This document shows positions 24,021 through 32,874 of a stretch of 48,487 nucleotides of DNA, in pieces. Under the pieces are notes generated by a model, which ran no database searches, was not told where the DNA came from, and saw only the letters and a program-made list of their open reading frames with translations. Each line of letters opens with the position of its first letter. The first letter of the stretch is position 1. This DNA comes from a virus: IMG/VR virus record IMGVR_UViG_3300037827_000159, positions 1-48,487 of that record; one strand, written 5' to 3'. A program made the translations under genes and the position numbers.

Positions 24021-24977
24021 TTATGCTAACCCCGCTATGAAGATGCCCGTGACAGGCTGGTAGACGTTACCGGGCTGCACCCCGCTTGGATTGTACGGAC
24101 CTGCCAAACCTCCGTAGGGACGCTGGATCGAAAAGATGCCGTTGCTCTGCGTCGTGTCCAGATAGAAGACGCCGTAGGTCGTCGAGTAGACGATTCCGGC
24201 CGTGCCTGTCTGATACGCCCAGGGCTGCAAGAGCGAGATCGTGACCGGGACGTTTTGCAGTTTGACCACCGCGGCCATGTACTGCTCGAGCAACGCCTGG
24301 TTGCCCGAAAGTGATTGGTCGACGCCGAAGAGCGCGCGCCAGTTGTACCCGGCGGCGAGAATGTCTCCCTCACGCTGCGCGTAACCGCTGCCGGCATCGT
24401 TGGCCGCGTAGCCGACGATTCCCGAAGACGGGTCGTTCGCGGACCGGTTGACTCCAGTGTTGTTTGTGAGCGGATAGGCCGGAATCGTTGCGGCCGAACC
24501 GAGCGCCGTCGTCGCGACCTGGAGCCACTGCTGGCCCGGAAGCGTTCCGACGTAGAGCGCAAAGTGTGTTGCCGCGGCCGGATAGTTGCCGTCGGCCAGG
24601 ACTTCGACCGTTGCGTTGTATCCCGCCGGGTTGACGATCGGGCCGATCTCGTAGGGCAGCGACTCGATCACGCCCACGCCGCCGGTTCCGATTAAGGTGT
24701 ACCAGGCGTAGAGCGTATGCGCCGAGTTGGCGGCGCTTGCCGAACCGGCTTGCACGACCGTCGGCGCCGAGGTCGGCTGAAAAGTTGCGAGTGAGCCCGC
24801 GGGCGTCGGGTAGGTTATCGTGCCGGTCGTGTAAACCTGAAGAAAATCGCCGGCGCTAAAGATAGCTCCGGGTTGCTCCGGGTAAATCGTGTACGGCTGA
24901 TACTCGCCACCCTGTACGAGTCCAAGCGCGGGGCGGATAGGATTCAACGTAATTCCCATTGGAACCAAATAAAGCAT
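24021..24977 (-). CDS. Structural protein upstream of the capsid gene
   Basis: 318 residues (312 if the in-frame ATG at 24959 is used, and neither start has a clear ribosome site). It contains Ser/Ala/Thr-rich beta segments (TLYAWYTLIGTGGVGVIESL, THFALYVGTLPGQQWLQVAT) typical of virion Ig-like domains, and ends with repeated Pro-Gly turns. It is the first gene after an intrinsic terminator, so it probably starts a transcript with the capsid gene. Confidence 0.65.
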   Translation of the reverse strand: MLYLVPMGITLNPIRPALGLVQGGEYQPYTIYPEQPGAIFSAGDFLQVYTTGTITYPTPAGSLATFQPTSAPTVVQAGSASAANSAHTLYAWYTLIGTGGVGVIESLPYEIGPIVNPAGYNATVEVLADGNYPAAATHFALYVGTLPGQQWLQVATTALGSAATIPAYPLTNNTGVNRSANDPSSGIVGYAANDAGSGYAQREGDILAAGYNWRALFGVDQSLSGNQALLEQYMAAVVKLQNVPVTISLLQPWAYQTGTAGIVYSTTYGVFYLDTTQSNGIFSIQRPYGGLAGPYNPSGVQPGNVYQPVTGIFIAGLA

Positions 24978-25009
24978 CTAGCGAGCAGCGGTCGAGAGCC
25001 TCGCGTAGC

Positions 25010-25020
25010 GCGGTAGGGGT
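25010..25020 (-). promoter_or_regulatory. 11-bp motif ACCCCTACCGC, copy 1
   Basis: On the minus strand this motif lies between the terminator and the first gene of the capsid transcript. The same 11 bases occur at 35337-35347 and 36584-36594, all in non-coding gaps and all in late-gene orientation. A regulator-binding site is a possible explanation. Confidence 0.35.
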
Positions 25021-25057
25021 AAAAAAGAAAAAGCCCGGCCTTTTTTAAGCCGAGCTT
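25019..25057 (-). terminator. Intrinsic terminator ahead of capsid operon
   Basis: On the minus strand, AAGCTCGGC pairs with GCCGGGCTT (one G-U pair) around a 9-base A-rich loop and is followed by TTTTTCTTTTTT. The other strand also has a short T run, so it may work in both directions. It separates the scaffold-side genes from the capsid-side genes. Confidence 0.8.
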
Positions 25058-25082
25058 TTCCCCTCACGGTAAACGGGTGTGT

Positions 25083-25796
25083 CTATCGGCCGCCTTTCGC
25101 CGCGTCCGCAAACGGAGCCCCTGGTCCGATCGGATTTCTAATCTCCTGAGCGACGGTTTGATTGTCGCCCTCCTCGACACCGAGCGACGACCCGTGAACG
25201 CGCATTCCGCGGTTGCGCGCCGCGAAGTCTTCGGCGTCCTGTTTGAACCCTGGCTCGAGACTTTGAAGCCGAGAAAACGCCTCGTCGACCGCGGCGTCGT
25301 ACCATTCATACGCCCAACGCGGCGCGACTTCGAAGAGCGCCATATCGCCGACCGCGACGAGGCCGACGATCTGCGGTTCCTTCGTGTCCGGATCGTTGCC
25401 GCCGGAACCGGAGTATTCGTAACACCACATGCGAAGTTCGGATGCCTCGTCAACTTCGCTCATTTCCACCGGGCGCAAGCAGCCGCGGCCGACGAGCGCT
25501 TCGGTTGAATGCTTTGGATCTTCGCGCGGCCGCCAAACGTACTTGCAGCGCTCGTCCGGATGAAGCAAGAGCTCTTCGGGCCGGTTCATTACGAAGGTCT
25601 GGACCTGCACCGAGTGCTTGAAGCCGCGCCACGGGCGGCCGTCGATGACGACACCGGCCGGCAGCACAACGCCGCTGCCTTCTTTGAGTAGCTTTCGCCC
25701 GGCGTAGCGTTGATACGTCCGATAATTGGCGTCGTTCAGACGCATATCCGGCCGTTCGATCGGCCGGCGCGCGTTTTGATTAAACTCTGTCGTCAT
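25083..25796 (-). CDS. Hypothetical head-region protein
   Basis: 237 residues, ATG with GGAGG seven bases upstream. It has charged and aromatic segments (YRTYQRYAGRKLLKEG, LLLHPDERCKYVWRPREDP, VAPRWAYEWYDAAVDEAFSR) and a polar tail with AQEIRNPIGPGAPFADAA. It lies between the scaffold-like gene and a terminator. No family recognised. Confidence 0.65.
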   Translation of the reverse strand: MTTEFNQNARRPIERPDMRLNDANYRTYQRYAGRKLLKEGSGVVLPAGVVIDGRPWRGFKHSVQVQTFVMNRPEELLLHPDERCKYVWRPREDPKHSTEALVGRGCLRPVEMSEVDEASELRMWCYEYSGSGGNDPDTKEPQIVGLVAVGDMALFEVAPRWAYEWYDAAVDEAFSRLQSLEPGFKQDAEDFAARNRGMRVHGSSLGVEEGDNQTVAQEIRNPIGPGAPFADAAKGGR

Positions 25797-25799
25797 CTA

Positions 25800-26774
25800 T
25801 TATCCTCCGAATCCGACGGCTTCGCCAAAGCGGACCGATTCGCGCGTGAGCGCTCGCACCGTCGGGTTGCCGGTCATGCTGTGTTCGATCTCCCAAACCT
25901 GCCGGCGGAAGCGCTTTTCACCTTCTTCTCCTGAGAAGAGGCGCGGGGACGCTGCACGGAGGTCTTTTTTCTGCTGATCGGTCATCTTGATTACGACGCG
26001 CCCAACGCCGGGTGCGCCAGGTCGCGCGCCTGCGCCGCGAGCAACGCCGGGAGACGGGGCCGCTTTCGTGACCGCCTTGCGAGAGTACGCGCGGCCCGTC
26101 GCGCGCTCCCACTGTTCGTCGAACCACGCCGTGCGATCGGCTTGGTTCATACTCGCGAGCTCGGCCACGTTGTACCCGGCGAGAATCTCTTTGAAATACG
26201 GCTTGATCGCCTTTGCGTATTTCTCTTTTGGATCGTCGAGCCGATCCTCGAGGTAATCATTGACGAAAACTCGGCCCGAGGACTGCAGCGCGGACTGCCC
26301 CTCGGATGAATTTGCCATCCGCGCCATCGCACGCTTGTCGCCGATGTTGACCGCCGCTGCGATTAGCTTGGCGATTCCGCCCGGCTCGGTGAGCGCTTTG
26401 TCCGTGAGCCGCTGCGCTTGCTCTTCACTGAGAACGAAGGGCTGCAACTCGGCCGGCACGCGGCGATCTTGCTCTCGCGGTTGCGCCGCCGGTTGCTCTT
26501 GACGCAGCCCTTGAAAGATTTCGCGAAGCTCCGCGACGACGGCGCTACGATCTTCGGTTTCGCGAACTGGCGCAACCGGGGCACGGCCCGCGCGTTCGCG
26601 AGTCCGCTCGGCGCGCTCCTCGTCCGTGAGGAGGTCATCGGGCATTTCCTCGGCTTCATCGTCGGACTCGCCGCCCTCCGGTGCGCCGCCTTCCGGTATT
26701 TCCTGCTCGTCGAGTGTCGTTTCGTCGAGCTCTTCCTCTTCGTCGCCGCCAACCGGCGTTAAGTCTTGACTCAT
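25800..26774 (-). CDS. Scaffolding protein candidate
   Basis: 324 residues. AAAGGA seven bases upstream supports the ATG at 26774 over an earlier in-frame start. The first ~60 residues are extremely acidic (GGDEEEELDETTLDEQEIPE). Long charged helices follow, then a basic C-terminal region (TDQQKKDLRAASPRLF, EKRFRRQVWEIEHSM). Acidic helical proteins with a basic capsid-binding end, placed between portal and capsid genes, are typical scaffolds. Confidence 0.65.
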   Translation of the reverse strand: MSQDLTPVGGDEEEELDETTLDEQEIPEGGAPEGGESDDEAEEMPDDLLTDEERAERTRERAGRAPVAPVRETEDRSAVVAELREIFQGLRQEQPAAQPREQDRRVPAELQPFVLSEEQAQRLTDKALTEPGGIAKLIAAAVNIGDKRAMARMANSSEGQSALQSSGRVFVNDYLEDRLDDPKEKYAKAIKPYFKEILAGYNVAELASMNQADRTAWFDEQWERATGRAYSRKAVTKAAPSPGVARGAGARPGAPGVGRVVIKMTDQQKKDLRAASPRLFSGEEGEKRFRRQVWEIEHSMTGNPTVRALTRESVRFGEAVGFGG

Positions 26775-26787
26775 TGAGGGGTCCTTT

Positions 26788-27069
26788 CTACTTAAACAAC
26801 GCCACAACTTGCGGCGGCACTTCTTTATTGGCTCGACGGTAGACGGCGAGCACGATGTTTTTTAGGACTTTCAGTGATCCTCGCGCGAACGATTGCTCTT
26901 TCTCGGACTTGGTATCGTCGAAGATAACGCCACGGGCGGCTTCGGCTTCACGCGCCGCGTCTTTGAGAACGTCGCCAAACCCTGGATGCTCGAGGACGTC
27001 GGCCGCTGCCGCCGAGTCTCGCCGCTCGCGCTCTTGCGCGGTCATGCCGCCGCCAGCAACGGCCGTCAT
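26788..27069 (-). CDS. Small helical protein between portal and scaffold
   Basis: 93 residues, ATG overlapping the portal stop (ATGA). The chain is helical and charged (TAQERERRDSAAAADVLEHP, KVLKNIVLAVYRRANKEVPP). I recognise no family. Its place makes a head-assembly role likely. Confidence 0.6.
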   Translation of the reverse strand: MTAVAGGGMTAQERERRDSAAAADVLEHPGFGDVLKDAAREAEAARGVIFDDTKSEKEQSFARGSLKVLKNIVLAVYRRANKEVPPQVVALFK

Positions 27070-29177
27070 CCCGCACCTGCTGCGGCGGGCTGTGGCGCAA
27101 CGTTCTGCGACGGCTGTCCGTTCTTCCCCGGTTGCCCCGGTTGCTGTTGACCCGGCGGTGGTTCGAAGAGCTTGGCAATATCGTCGGGTCCGAGAAGCGA
27201 CATACCGGCCTGCGGACGACCGCGGTTATAGCGCGTCGCGATCTCGCCATACGCCTGTTGCTTCTCGATTGCGGATTTCTCTTGGCCCTGTTTCTCTTGC
27301 TCTTGCTGCATCTTCGTAACGTCGTCGGGCGTACCGAAGATTCCGTCGAGCCCGCCGATGCCAAACTTGCTCGCGATCGCGCGCTCAAAGTTGTAACGGT
27401 GCATGAGATTTCCTTGGATGAACGGCGAGTCCTCGAACGTCTTTTTGAACCCGAGCATTTCCTCGAGTTGCGCCTGCTTGTCGAGCGGATCGTCTTCGCC
27501 TGATACGGACCGCTTGTACGGAAGCTGCATCATCTGTTTGGTGAGCGGCTTCGCGCCTTGCGGCGGGTTGCGTTCCGTTCCGTCGAGATTGAAACCGTAC
27601 TGTAATCTCAGGCTCCAGAGCGCGTCGAAAATCTGATGCGAGACGTACCGGAGCTCCATCGCAATATCGTTTGTGCCGAGGTCTGACTCGCCCGCTCGAG
27701 TCTTGACTCCGGCCGCGCTTTCGCGGCTTGTCGCGGGCTGCGAAGACCCTCCGAGAACCGAGTCGGCATCCGATCGAACCTGCTGATCTTGCTGATACGA
27801 CGAGAGCGGAACTTCGGGAAGCTGCGGATAGTACAGGACGTTTTGCAGCGAGCCTTGCTGCGCGTTACCAAGAACCCACCACACGCGCCCGTTGCCCCAC
27901 GACATTCCCGAATCTTTGATCTGGATACTCGTATCGGTAAGGAGCGGCACTTCGAGGCGCGTCGAGACGGCATCGTTACGCTGATTCCACGATAACGTCG
28001 CTTCGGCTTGGAATGGTCCGATGAGCTCGGGCACGCCGAAACCATAAGGCGAATCGGGCCGCGGATACGGAGCGAATGCGACGATCAAACGCATCGGTGC
28101 CATATCGGTATCCGGACAGTGACCGATCATAAAACCCGAGACTTCATGGATAAATAGGATGTTGGGCTCTTCGATCTTGTCGCCATCGAAATCGTACTGG
28201 CGCGAGTAGACAACCCAACAGCCGAGCGGCCCGCGATTCACGAACTCCTTGGCCGCGATCCCTTGGCCTTGGCCGACTCCGACGTCGATCTGTCCGCCGG
28301 CCGTCCAGTTGTAGACTCCTTGAAAGCGAGAAGCGTAATCGCTATAGCCCTGCAGATCGTACTCGAGCGCGCGGTTCACCCACTCTTCGTCGAGAATATC
28401 GTCCTCGATCATCGCGCGCAGGTCACTCTCGTAATAGAGGTGATAGATTGCGACCGCGGCGGCCGTCTCGACGCTCGTACTTTCGTTTGGCATAAGGAGC
28501 ACGTCTTTGAGGAGGCACGGGTTGAGAACGCCGTCGTCGTACACCGTGACCGGCATCGTAACGTACTCGGGCTTCGTTGAAATCTCGCCGCTCTCTTCGT
28601 CGACGGTCGGCATACCGGTCTCGTCGGTTACGGGAGACTCGACTTTGTAACGCTGCATCCGATCGTCTTTGACCCACGAGCATTCCATGAACGCCGTGCC
28701 GTCGCGCAACGCCATGTGCAGCATTTTGTCGTGCGCCTTCTGCCACGACATATAAGGTCCGCGCAGCCGGTGAAAATCGCTATTCCATCGGACTTGCATA
28801 TCGCTGGCTTGCGCCTGCGAACTCTCGTCTTGTCCCGTGAAGAGGTAGAAATCGGGGACGAAGGTGAGCGACGCGACTTCGGTTTTCTGCTTGCGCAGTT
28901 TAGAGAAGACGAGCGGAATCGTTAGGTCGGAGGAGTCGACGTACGGATCGTCCTCGACCCCTTCGTCGCGGTTGTCTCGCTCGTAGAGCGCGTAGGCGGT
29001 TCGAAGATTGGCTTCAAGCGCAGATCGCGTACCGATCGCGGAAATGATCGACTGCCACGCATCTGACGCGACAATGCCCCAATCTTCTTTCGATAACTTT
29101 CCGGCGCCCGCGTCTCGAACGACCTGGGACTTCGGACTCCTAGTTATCGTCCTTGTGAGTTTTTTCTTCCTCGGCAC
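27066..29177 (-). CDS. Portal protein
   Basis: 703 residues, GTG start. The N-terminal region has TIPLVFSKLRKQKTEVASLT and LHMALRDGTAFMECSWVKDD, and the middle has ATLSWNQRNDAVSTRLEVPL and QQDQQVRSDADSVLGGSSQP. These are patterns of P22-like portal proteins of large podovirus type. The C-terminus is a Gln/Pro-rich tail. The size and its place after the terminase agree. The portal forms the dodecameric DNA gate at the capsid vertex. Confidence 0.75.
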   Translation of the reverse strand: MPRKKKLTRTITRSPKSQVVRDAGAGKLSKEDWGIVASDAWQSIISAIGTRSALEANLRTAYALYERDNRDEGVEDDPYVDSSDLTIPLVFSKLRKQKTEVASLTFVPDFYLFTGQDESSQAQASDMQVRWNSDFHRLRGPYMSWQKAHDKMLHMALRDGTAFMECSWVKDDRMQRYKVESPVTDETGMPTVDEESGEISTKPEYVTMPVTVYDDGVLNPCLLKDVLLMPNESTSVETAAAVAIYHLYYESDLRAMIEDDILDEEWVNRALEYDLQGYSDYASRFQGVYNWTAGGQIDVGVGQGQGIAAKEFVNRGPLGCWVVYSRQYDFDGDKIEEPNILFIHEVSGFMIGHCPDTDMAPMRLIVAFAPYPRPDSPYGFGVPELIGPFQAEATLSWNQRNDAVSTRLEVPLLTDTSIQIKDSGMSWGNGRVWWVLGNAQQGSLQNVLYYPQLPEVPLSSYQQDQQVRSDADSVLGGSSQPATSRESAAGVKTRAGESDLGTNDIAMELRYVSHQIFDALWSLRLQYGFNLDGTERNPPQGAKPLTKQMMQLPYKRSVSGEDDPLDKQAQLEEMLGFKKTFEDSPFIQGNLMHRYNFERAIASKFGIGGLDGIFGTPDDVTKMQQEQEKQGQEKSAIEKQQAYGEIATRYNRGRPQAGMSLLGPDDIAKLFEPPPGQQQPGQPGKNGQPSQNVAPQPAAAGAG

Positions 29178-29184
29178 GCGGCGT

Positions 29185-29436
29185 TTAGCCGCCCTTGCCG
29201 ACTACCTTGACTCCGGGGCCGAAACCCTTCCCTTTACCTTCGCCGGGATACTCGACGATGTGCACGCCCTTGGGGAGCTCGACGGTTCCGTGGCCGCCCT
29301 TACCTTTGGCGGTCTTCTCTTTCTGCTGGCTGAGGCCGTGCACGTGCTTCACGCCACCCTTGCCGCCGCCGACCTTCTTGGCCTTGGCGTTGCTCTTCTT
29401 GGTGACTTTCGGGCGCTGTTTGATCGACGTCGCCAT
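29185..29436 (-). CDS. Basic Gly/Lys-rich small protein
   Basis: 83 residues with alternating K, G and V (KKVGGGKGGVKHVHG, KGKGFGPGVKVVGKGG). Net charge is strongly positive. It is probably nucleic-acid binding, and is one of several such proteins in the late operon. No family recognised. Confidence 0.6.
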   Translation of the reverse strand: MATSIKQRPKVTKKSNAKAKKVGGGKGGVKHVHGLSQQKEKTAKGKGGHGTVELPKGVHIVEYPGEGKGKGFGPGVKVVGKGG

Positions 29437-29439
29437 CGT

Positions 29440-29649
29440 CTACAGCCCCATCGAGTCGCGCAGTGAGTTGCGACCGATCTTGGTCGCCTTGCGCTTCATG
29501 GTCTGCCCGGTTTTGAGGCTATCGACGAGCGTTTGCGTTGCGGCGCCGCGGCCGGGGAGCGACTTGGGACCGGTGACTCCGAGCGACGTCTGGAGCGTCT
29601 GAACGGTATTCACCCTCGCTTTGGCCTTTTGACTGACGTTAGCTGGCAC
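29440..29649 (-). CDS. Small basic protein
   Basis: 69 residues from a GTG with GAAAGGGG upstream. The sequence is basic and Thr/Gln-rich (NTVQTLQTSLGVTGPKSLPG, TMKRKATKIGRNSL). It is the first gene after a strong extended -10 promoter. Function unknown. Confidence 0.6.
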   Translation of the reverse strand: MPANVSQKAKARVNTVQTLQTSLGVTGPKSLPGRGAATQTLVDSLKTGQTMKRKATKIGRNSLRDSMGL

Positions 29650-29689
29650 TTGCGCACCCCTTTCGGGCGAGTCGGTACATAGTGAGGCG

Positions 29690-29698
29690 ATTATACCA
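29690..29698 (-). promoter_or_regulatory. Extended -10 promoter TGGTATAAT
   Basis: A perfect TATAAT preceded by TG-n lies on the minus strand just past the terminase stop. The -35 region is poor, as allowed for extended -10 promoters. It would start transcripts about 35 bases before the GTG at 29649 and feed the portal and head genes. Confidence 0.6.
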
Positions 29699-29700
29699 CC

Positions 29701-31500
29701 TCATCCCGCCCTTTTCCGCCTTTGAAGGTACGATCTTGTCGCCGAACCGGGCCGATAGGTTCCCGGATCGGAACCAAACTCGAGCGTCTCGAGCCAGCGG
29801 GCGGCGTCGGCGCCGGGCGGCGGACCCATCGCAAGGCGCGAAACTTTGTCGGCCGATAGCCCATGCACGTTGCCGTCGGAGTCCGTCCATGACATATCCC
29901 ACTCCGGCGGGTTGGCCGTCGGTAAGTCTTCCTGGTAATCTCCCTCGTCGGCCGGCACGAACGGAAGAACGTAGTGGCCCATCGCCCAGGAATCGATCGC
30001 GTCGTTTCGGATGAGCGACGGCCACTTGTCGATCTGCTGCAAAAGGTCGTAGCAGTATCCGCCGTAGTGATCGACCTGGCTCGGATCGTCGGCCATGCGG
30101 AAGAAGCACTGGTCACTTGAGACGTAGGTCTCCATCCGCCTGATCCGTTGGTGCTTGGCGCGGTGTCCGGACTTCTCGTGCTGCAGGGCCGAGAAGGGCT
30201 GCACGACGCAATCGAGCGCCTCTTTTTGGATGAACTTTCCGATCTCCACGATGAGCCAAGCGTCTCCGCCGGCCGATTCGATGACGACCCGGTTAGGCCG
30301 ATAGGTCAGGAGCATCTGCTTAATAATCTCAAGCGCGCGCGACGGGAGCAGAACGCGCTCGCGAGACTCAAGCGTAAACTGCCGCCGGTCGCGAGCGAAC
30401 CCCGTGACCGTCAACCCGTAGCCGCACGATCCGGTCTCGTCGGTGAGCGCCGGGTCGACGATGAGCGCGACGTAGAGCCGCACCTTCTCGCCGGCATACT
30501 GCGGGTCCAGGAGCGTGAGCGTCCGCTTGTACGGATACGAGAACTCGTACTTTCCCGAGAACTTGTGAATGTTTTGCGGCTTAAACGGTTTCTCGGCCGG
30601 ATCGACCATCCGGTTATACATCCAGGCATTGAAGCGCCGCACGTCGGTCTTGAGGCGCATGGACTCGAGTCGCTCTTCGTCGAGGTAGTCAGGAAAGTAA
30701 TACTGCCACGAACCGTCGGCGACTTGCCACTTGGCTTCGAAAACGTAGCTCTGCCACGGCAGGTCGTTCTCGGCGACGCCCGAGCGGCGCGCGGCTTCGT
30801 TGAGGTTCTCGATTCGACCGTAGCAATCGATTTCCGACCAGCGTGTTCCGGTAAGCAACACGGCGCCCCACGACGGAAGCTGCGGATCGAACGCCTCGAT
30901 ATAACTCCACAGGTTCTCTTGCTCTTTGATCGAGTCGCAGTTGACTTCCGTTACAAGGTCGTCGCCGTAGATAAAATCGGGATGGTTGCCCGTCGATGTG
31001 CCACTGGTTCCCATCGTGAAGACCGTCGGGTCCGCGCGCGATATCGTGCGCCACGGAATGACGATCGCATCTTGGTTCCACACCTCTGCGCCAAAGTAGG
31101 GGTCGCCGAAATAATGCACGACCTTCGGGCTGCGTAAAATGTTTTGCACCAGCCGCAAGAGCTTGCGCGCTTCTTCGCGGGTCGAGCGGAAAATGCCAAT
31201 GGAGATATCAGGGTTCTCGAGCACGCGGCGCGCGATACTCTTAGCAACGCCGTAGGTCTTATTTGAAAACCGCGGCGCGAGAAACATTGAAGAGAGCGGC
31301 TTGCGGCGTAGCCTCGACATATCCGGCCCGGCCGAATCGAAGATGTCGAACATTTGCTTGTGTGGCTGATCGTAGACCGGCCACTTATCGGTCGCCTGCC
31401 AAAAGGCAAACGTGCTCTTGGTCATCCGGCGCGCTTCGGCCCATTCTTTTGGGCCGAGCTCGGGTCGCGGTATCGCCGCCGCTCGCGGTCCGCGGGGCAT
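29701..31500 (-). CDS. Terminase large subunit
   Basis: 599 residues. The ATPase part has an atypical Walker A, APRFSNKT (75-82), then ISIGIFRSTREEARKLLRLV. Walker B is FIYGDD (176-181) and the coupling segment is AVLLTGTRWSE, an order like T7 gp19-type terminases. The nuclease part has LIVDPAL, VIESAGGDAW and RNDAIDSWAMGHY, supplying the three acidic residues. It drives DNA into the prohead and cuts it. The ATG shares a base with the upstream TAA. Confidence 0.88.
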   Translation of the reverse strand: MPRGPRAAAIPRPELGPKEWAEARRMTKSTFAFWQATDKWPVYDQPHKQMFDIFDSAGPDMSRLRRKPLSSMFLAPRFSNKTYGVAKSIARRVLENPDISIGIFRSTREEARKLLRLVQNILRSPKVVHYFGDPYFGAEVWNQDAIVIPWRTISRADPTVFTMGTSGTSTGNHPDFIYGDDLVTEVNCDSIKEQENLWSYIEAFDPQLPSWGAVLLTGTRWSEIDCYGRIENLNEAARRSGVAENDLPWQSYVFEAKWQVADGSWQYYFPDYLDEERLESMRLKTDVRRFNAWMYNRMVDPAEKPFKPQNIHKFSGKYEFSYPYKRTLTLLDPQYAGEKVRLYVALIVDPALTDETGSCGYGLTVTGFARDRRQFTLESRERVLLPSRALEIIKQMLLTYRPNRVVIESAGGDAWLIVEIGKFIQKEALDCVVQPFSALQHEKSGHRAKHQRIRRMETYVSSDQCFFRMADDPSQVDHYGGYCYDLLQQIDKWPSLIRNDAIDSWAMGHYVLPFVPADEGDYQEDLPTANPPEWDMSWTDSDGNVHGLSADKVSRLAMGPPPGADAARWLETLEFGSDPGTYRPGSATRSYLQRRKRAG

Positions 31501-31766
31501 TAGCTCGCCGCGGCGGTCGCGGCCTTCTTGACCCTAAAGGTTCGTTGCTCGCCGTTGCCTGGAATCGGCGCGGGGGCTTCGGGTGCGTCCCGGCGGAGTT
31601 TCGTCCTTTCGGTCGGCGACATTTGCTTCATGTAGACCATAACGGCTGCGATGAAGGCAGACTCCGTGACCTGCATTTCTCTAGGGACGAACGCTCCGCC
31701 GGCTAACTTGCAGAGAGTCACGACCCCGGCGTACGGGTGGTTTCGCCGAATCGTGAATGTCGCCAT
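31500..31766 (-). CDS. Small protein preceding the terminase
   Basis: 88 residues. The N-terminus TFTIRRNHPYAGVVTLCKLA is beta-like, a helix follows (ESAFIAAVMVYMKQM), and the tail is Ala/Pro/Lys-rich. It is coupled to the large terminase by TAATG. It could be a small terminase component, but I see no helix-turn-helix. Confidence 0.55.
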   Translation of the reverse strand: MATFTIRRNHPYAGVVTLCKLAGGAFVPREMQVTESAFIAAVMVYMKQMSPTERTKLRRDAPEAPAPIPGNGEQRTFRVKKAATAAAS

Positions 31767-31768
31767 CG

Positions 31769-32107
31769 CTAAGCTATCGCGAACTCAGTTGACGGAGCTT
31801 CGCGAACCGGAAGCCCGTCTTCGAAATCGGTTGTCGTTGCGAAATAGTGCGTGATGCAATCGTACGCCGCGTTTCGCGCCGCGACGACATGCGGGCGAAC
31901 TTCGGGATCGTCGTACTCGGGCTCTTGCCGAATCACGCCGTCCTTAGTCTGAAGCGGGAGCAAGATGAAGTTGATTGCGTTCTTGACTTTTGTGTCTCGC
32001 GCATTCTGTGAGAACTGAATAGCGGCGAGGTCCTTTTGAGCGTCGATGACTCTGCCTTGCGCTGCGAGCGCTGCCACATCGGCGACCGGTCGTGGGCCCT
32101 GGTGCAT
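31769..32107 (-). CDS. Hypothetical protein, possible small terminase position
   Basis: 112 residues, GGAAGG upstream of the ATG. It is helical at the N-terminus (ADVAALAAQGRVIDAQKDLA) and continues NARDTKVKNAINFILLPLQT. It sits two genes before the large terminase. No recognised domain, so a terminase role is only positional. Confidence 0.55.
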   Translation of the reverse strand: MHQGPRPVADVAALAAQGRVIDAQKDLAAIQFSQNARDTKVKNAINFILLPLQTKDGVIRQEPEYDDPEVRPHVVAARNAAYDCITHYFATTTDFEDGLPVREAPSTEFAIA

Positions 32108-32110
32108 TGG

Positions 32111-32392
32111 CTACCTTCCTTTATTGCGAGATTTGCGGTTTGCCGCTTTTCGTTTCGGCTTGGTTTTCGTTTCGATATTACGCCCCTGAGAATCGGCGCT
32201 CGACTTCTTGGCGCCCTTCTTCTTGCCGGCGGCCTTCTTCTTTTTGGCTTTGTTTTTGTTGACCGTCGCGTATCCGATCGACTTAGCATCCTTCGCGCTC
32301 TTGCCGCTCTTCTTCATCGACTTGGCAACGTGCGAAGCCATGCGGTCCTGTTTAGCAGTAAACCGTTTTTTCTTACCCTTGGTCGTCGGCAT
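32111..32392 (-). CDS. Lys-rich DNA-binding-like protein
   Basis: 93 residues from an ATG with GGAGG upstream. The longer frame to 32587 lacks support. The motif KSGKSAKDAKSIGYATVNK is a version of the GKS-x-x-A-x-x-I-A-x-ATVNK segment seen in many small phage proteins. The rest is Lys/Ala-rich (NKAKKKKAAGKKKGAKKS). Nucleic-acid binding is likely. Confidence 0.65.
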   Translation of the reverse strand: MPTTKGKKKRFTAKQDRMASHVAKSMKKSGKSAKDAKSIGYATVNKNKAKKKKAAGKKKGAKKSSADSQGRNIETKTKPKRKAANRKSRNKGR

Positions 32393-32873
32393 GGTGGCCC
32401 TCCTTCGGTTGATAGTCGAGCCGTTCAACGGCGGCGCAGTAGTCCCCCCAATCGGCGCCGAGCTCGCGGAGCAAGAGACGCTCGACTCCATCGGCAAACA
32501 TGTGCTCGTCGTGATAGGGCGCGTGCCTGTCTTCGCCGGGCTCGGAGTCGGCGGTAATTTCACAACTGCATCCAAAGACCCTGACAAGCGTCTGACAAGC
32601 GCACTCGCCAGGAAACTCCACCGGCTTGTGGCCTTTCCGTAGTCGCTCGTAGAGCTTGTCGAACTCCGTCGAGCGGTCTTTCTTGCCGTTGGCGACCTGG
32701 AGCGCCGCCTCGATCTGCTCGTGAATCGCGCAAGCGAAGCCGAAGCGCCAGTCGTCCATCCGGGAGACGAGGACTCCCAGGTCCGACTCGTGTATCCCGT
32801 AATCGCCGATCGTGTCGTACTCTTGATCGTTGTGCGGGATTGTCGTTACCTCGACGTTGCGAATCTCTTGCAT
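32373..32873 (-). CDS. Hypothetical acidic protein with Cys cluster
   Basis: 166 residues, ATG start. The sequence is acidic and rich in His/Asp. It contains VEFPGECACQTLVRVFGCSC, whose four cysteines might bind metal. The N-terminus is EVTTIPHNDQEYDTIGDYGI. It overlaps the next gene by 20 bases. No family recognised. Confidence 0.6.
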   Translation of the reverse strand: MQEIRNVEVTTIPHNDQEYDTIGDYGIHESDLGVLVSRMDDWRFGFACAIHEQIEAALQVANGKKDRSTEFDKLYERLRKGHKPVEFPGECACQTLVRVFGCSCEITADSEPGEDRHAPYHDEHMFADGVERLLLRELGADWGDYCAAVERLDYQPKEGHHADDQG

Positions 32874-32874
32874 G

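Noticed and set aside
32393-32587. Long N-terminal extension of the Lys-rich gene
   Set aside because: The extension is a shadow of the neighbouring gene, and a GGAGG site supports 32392.
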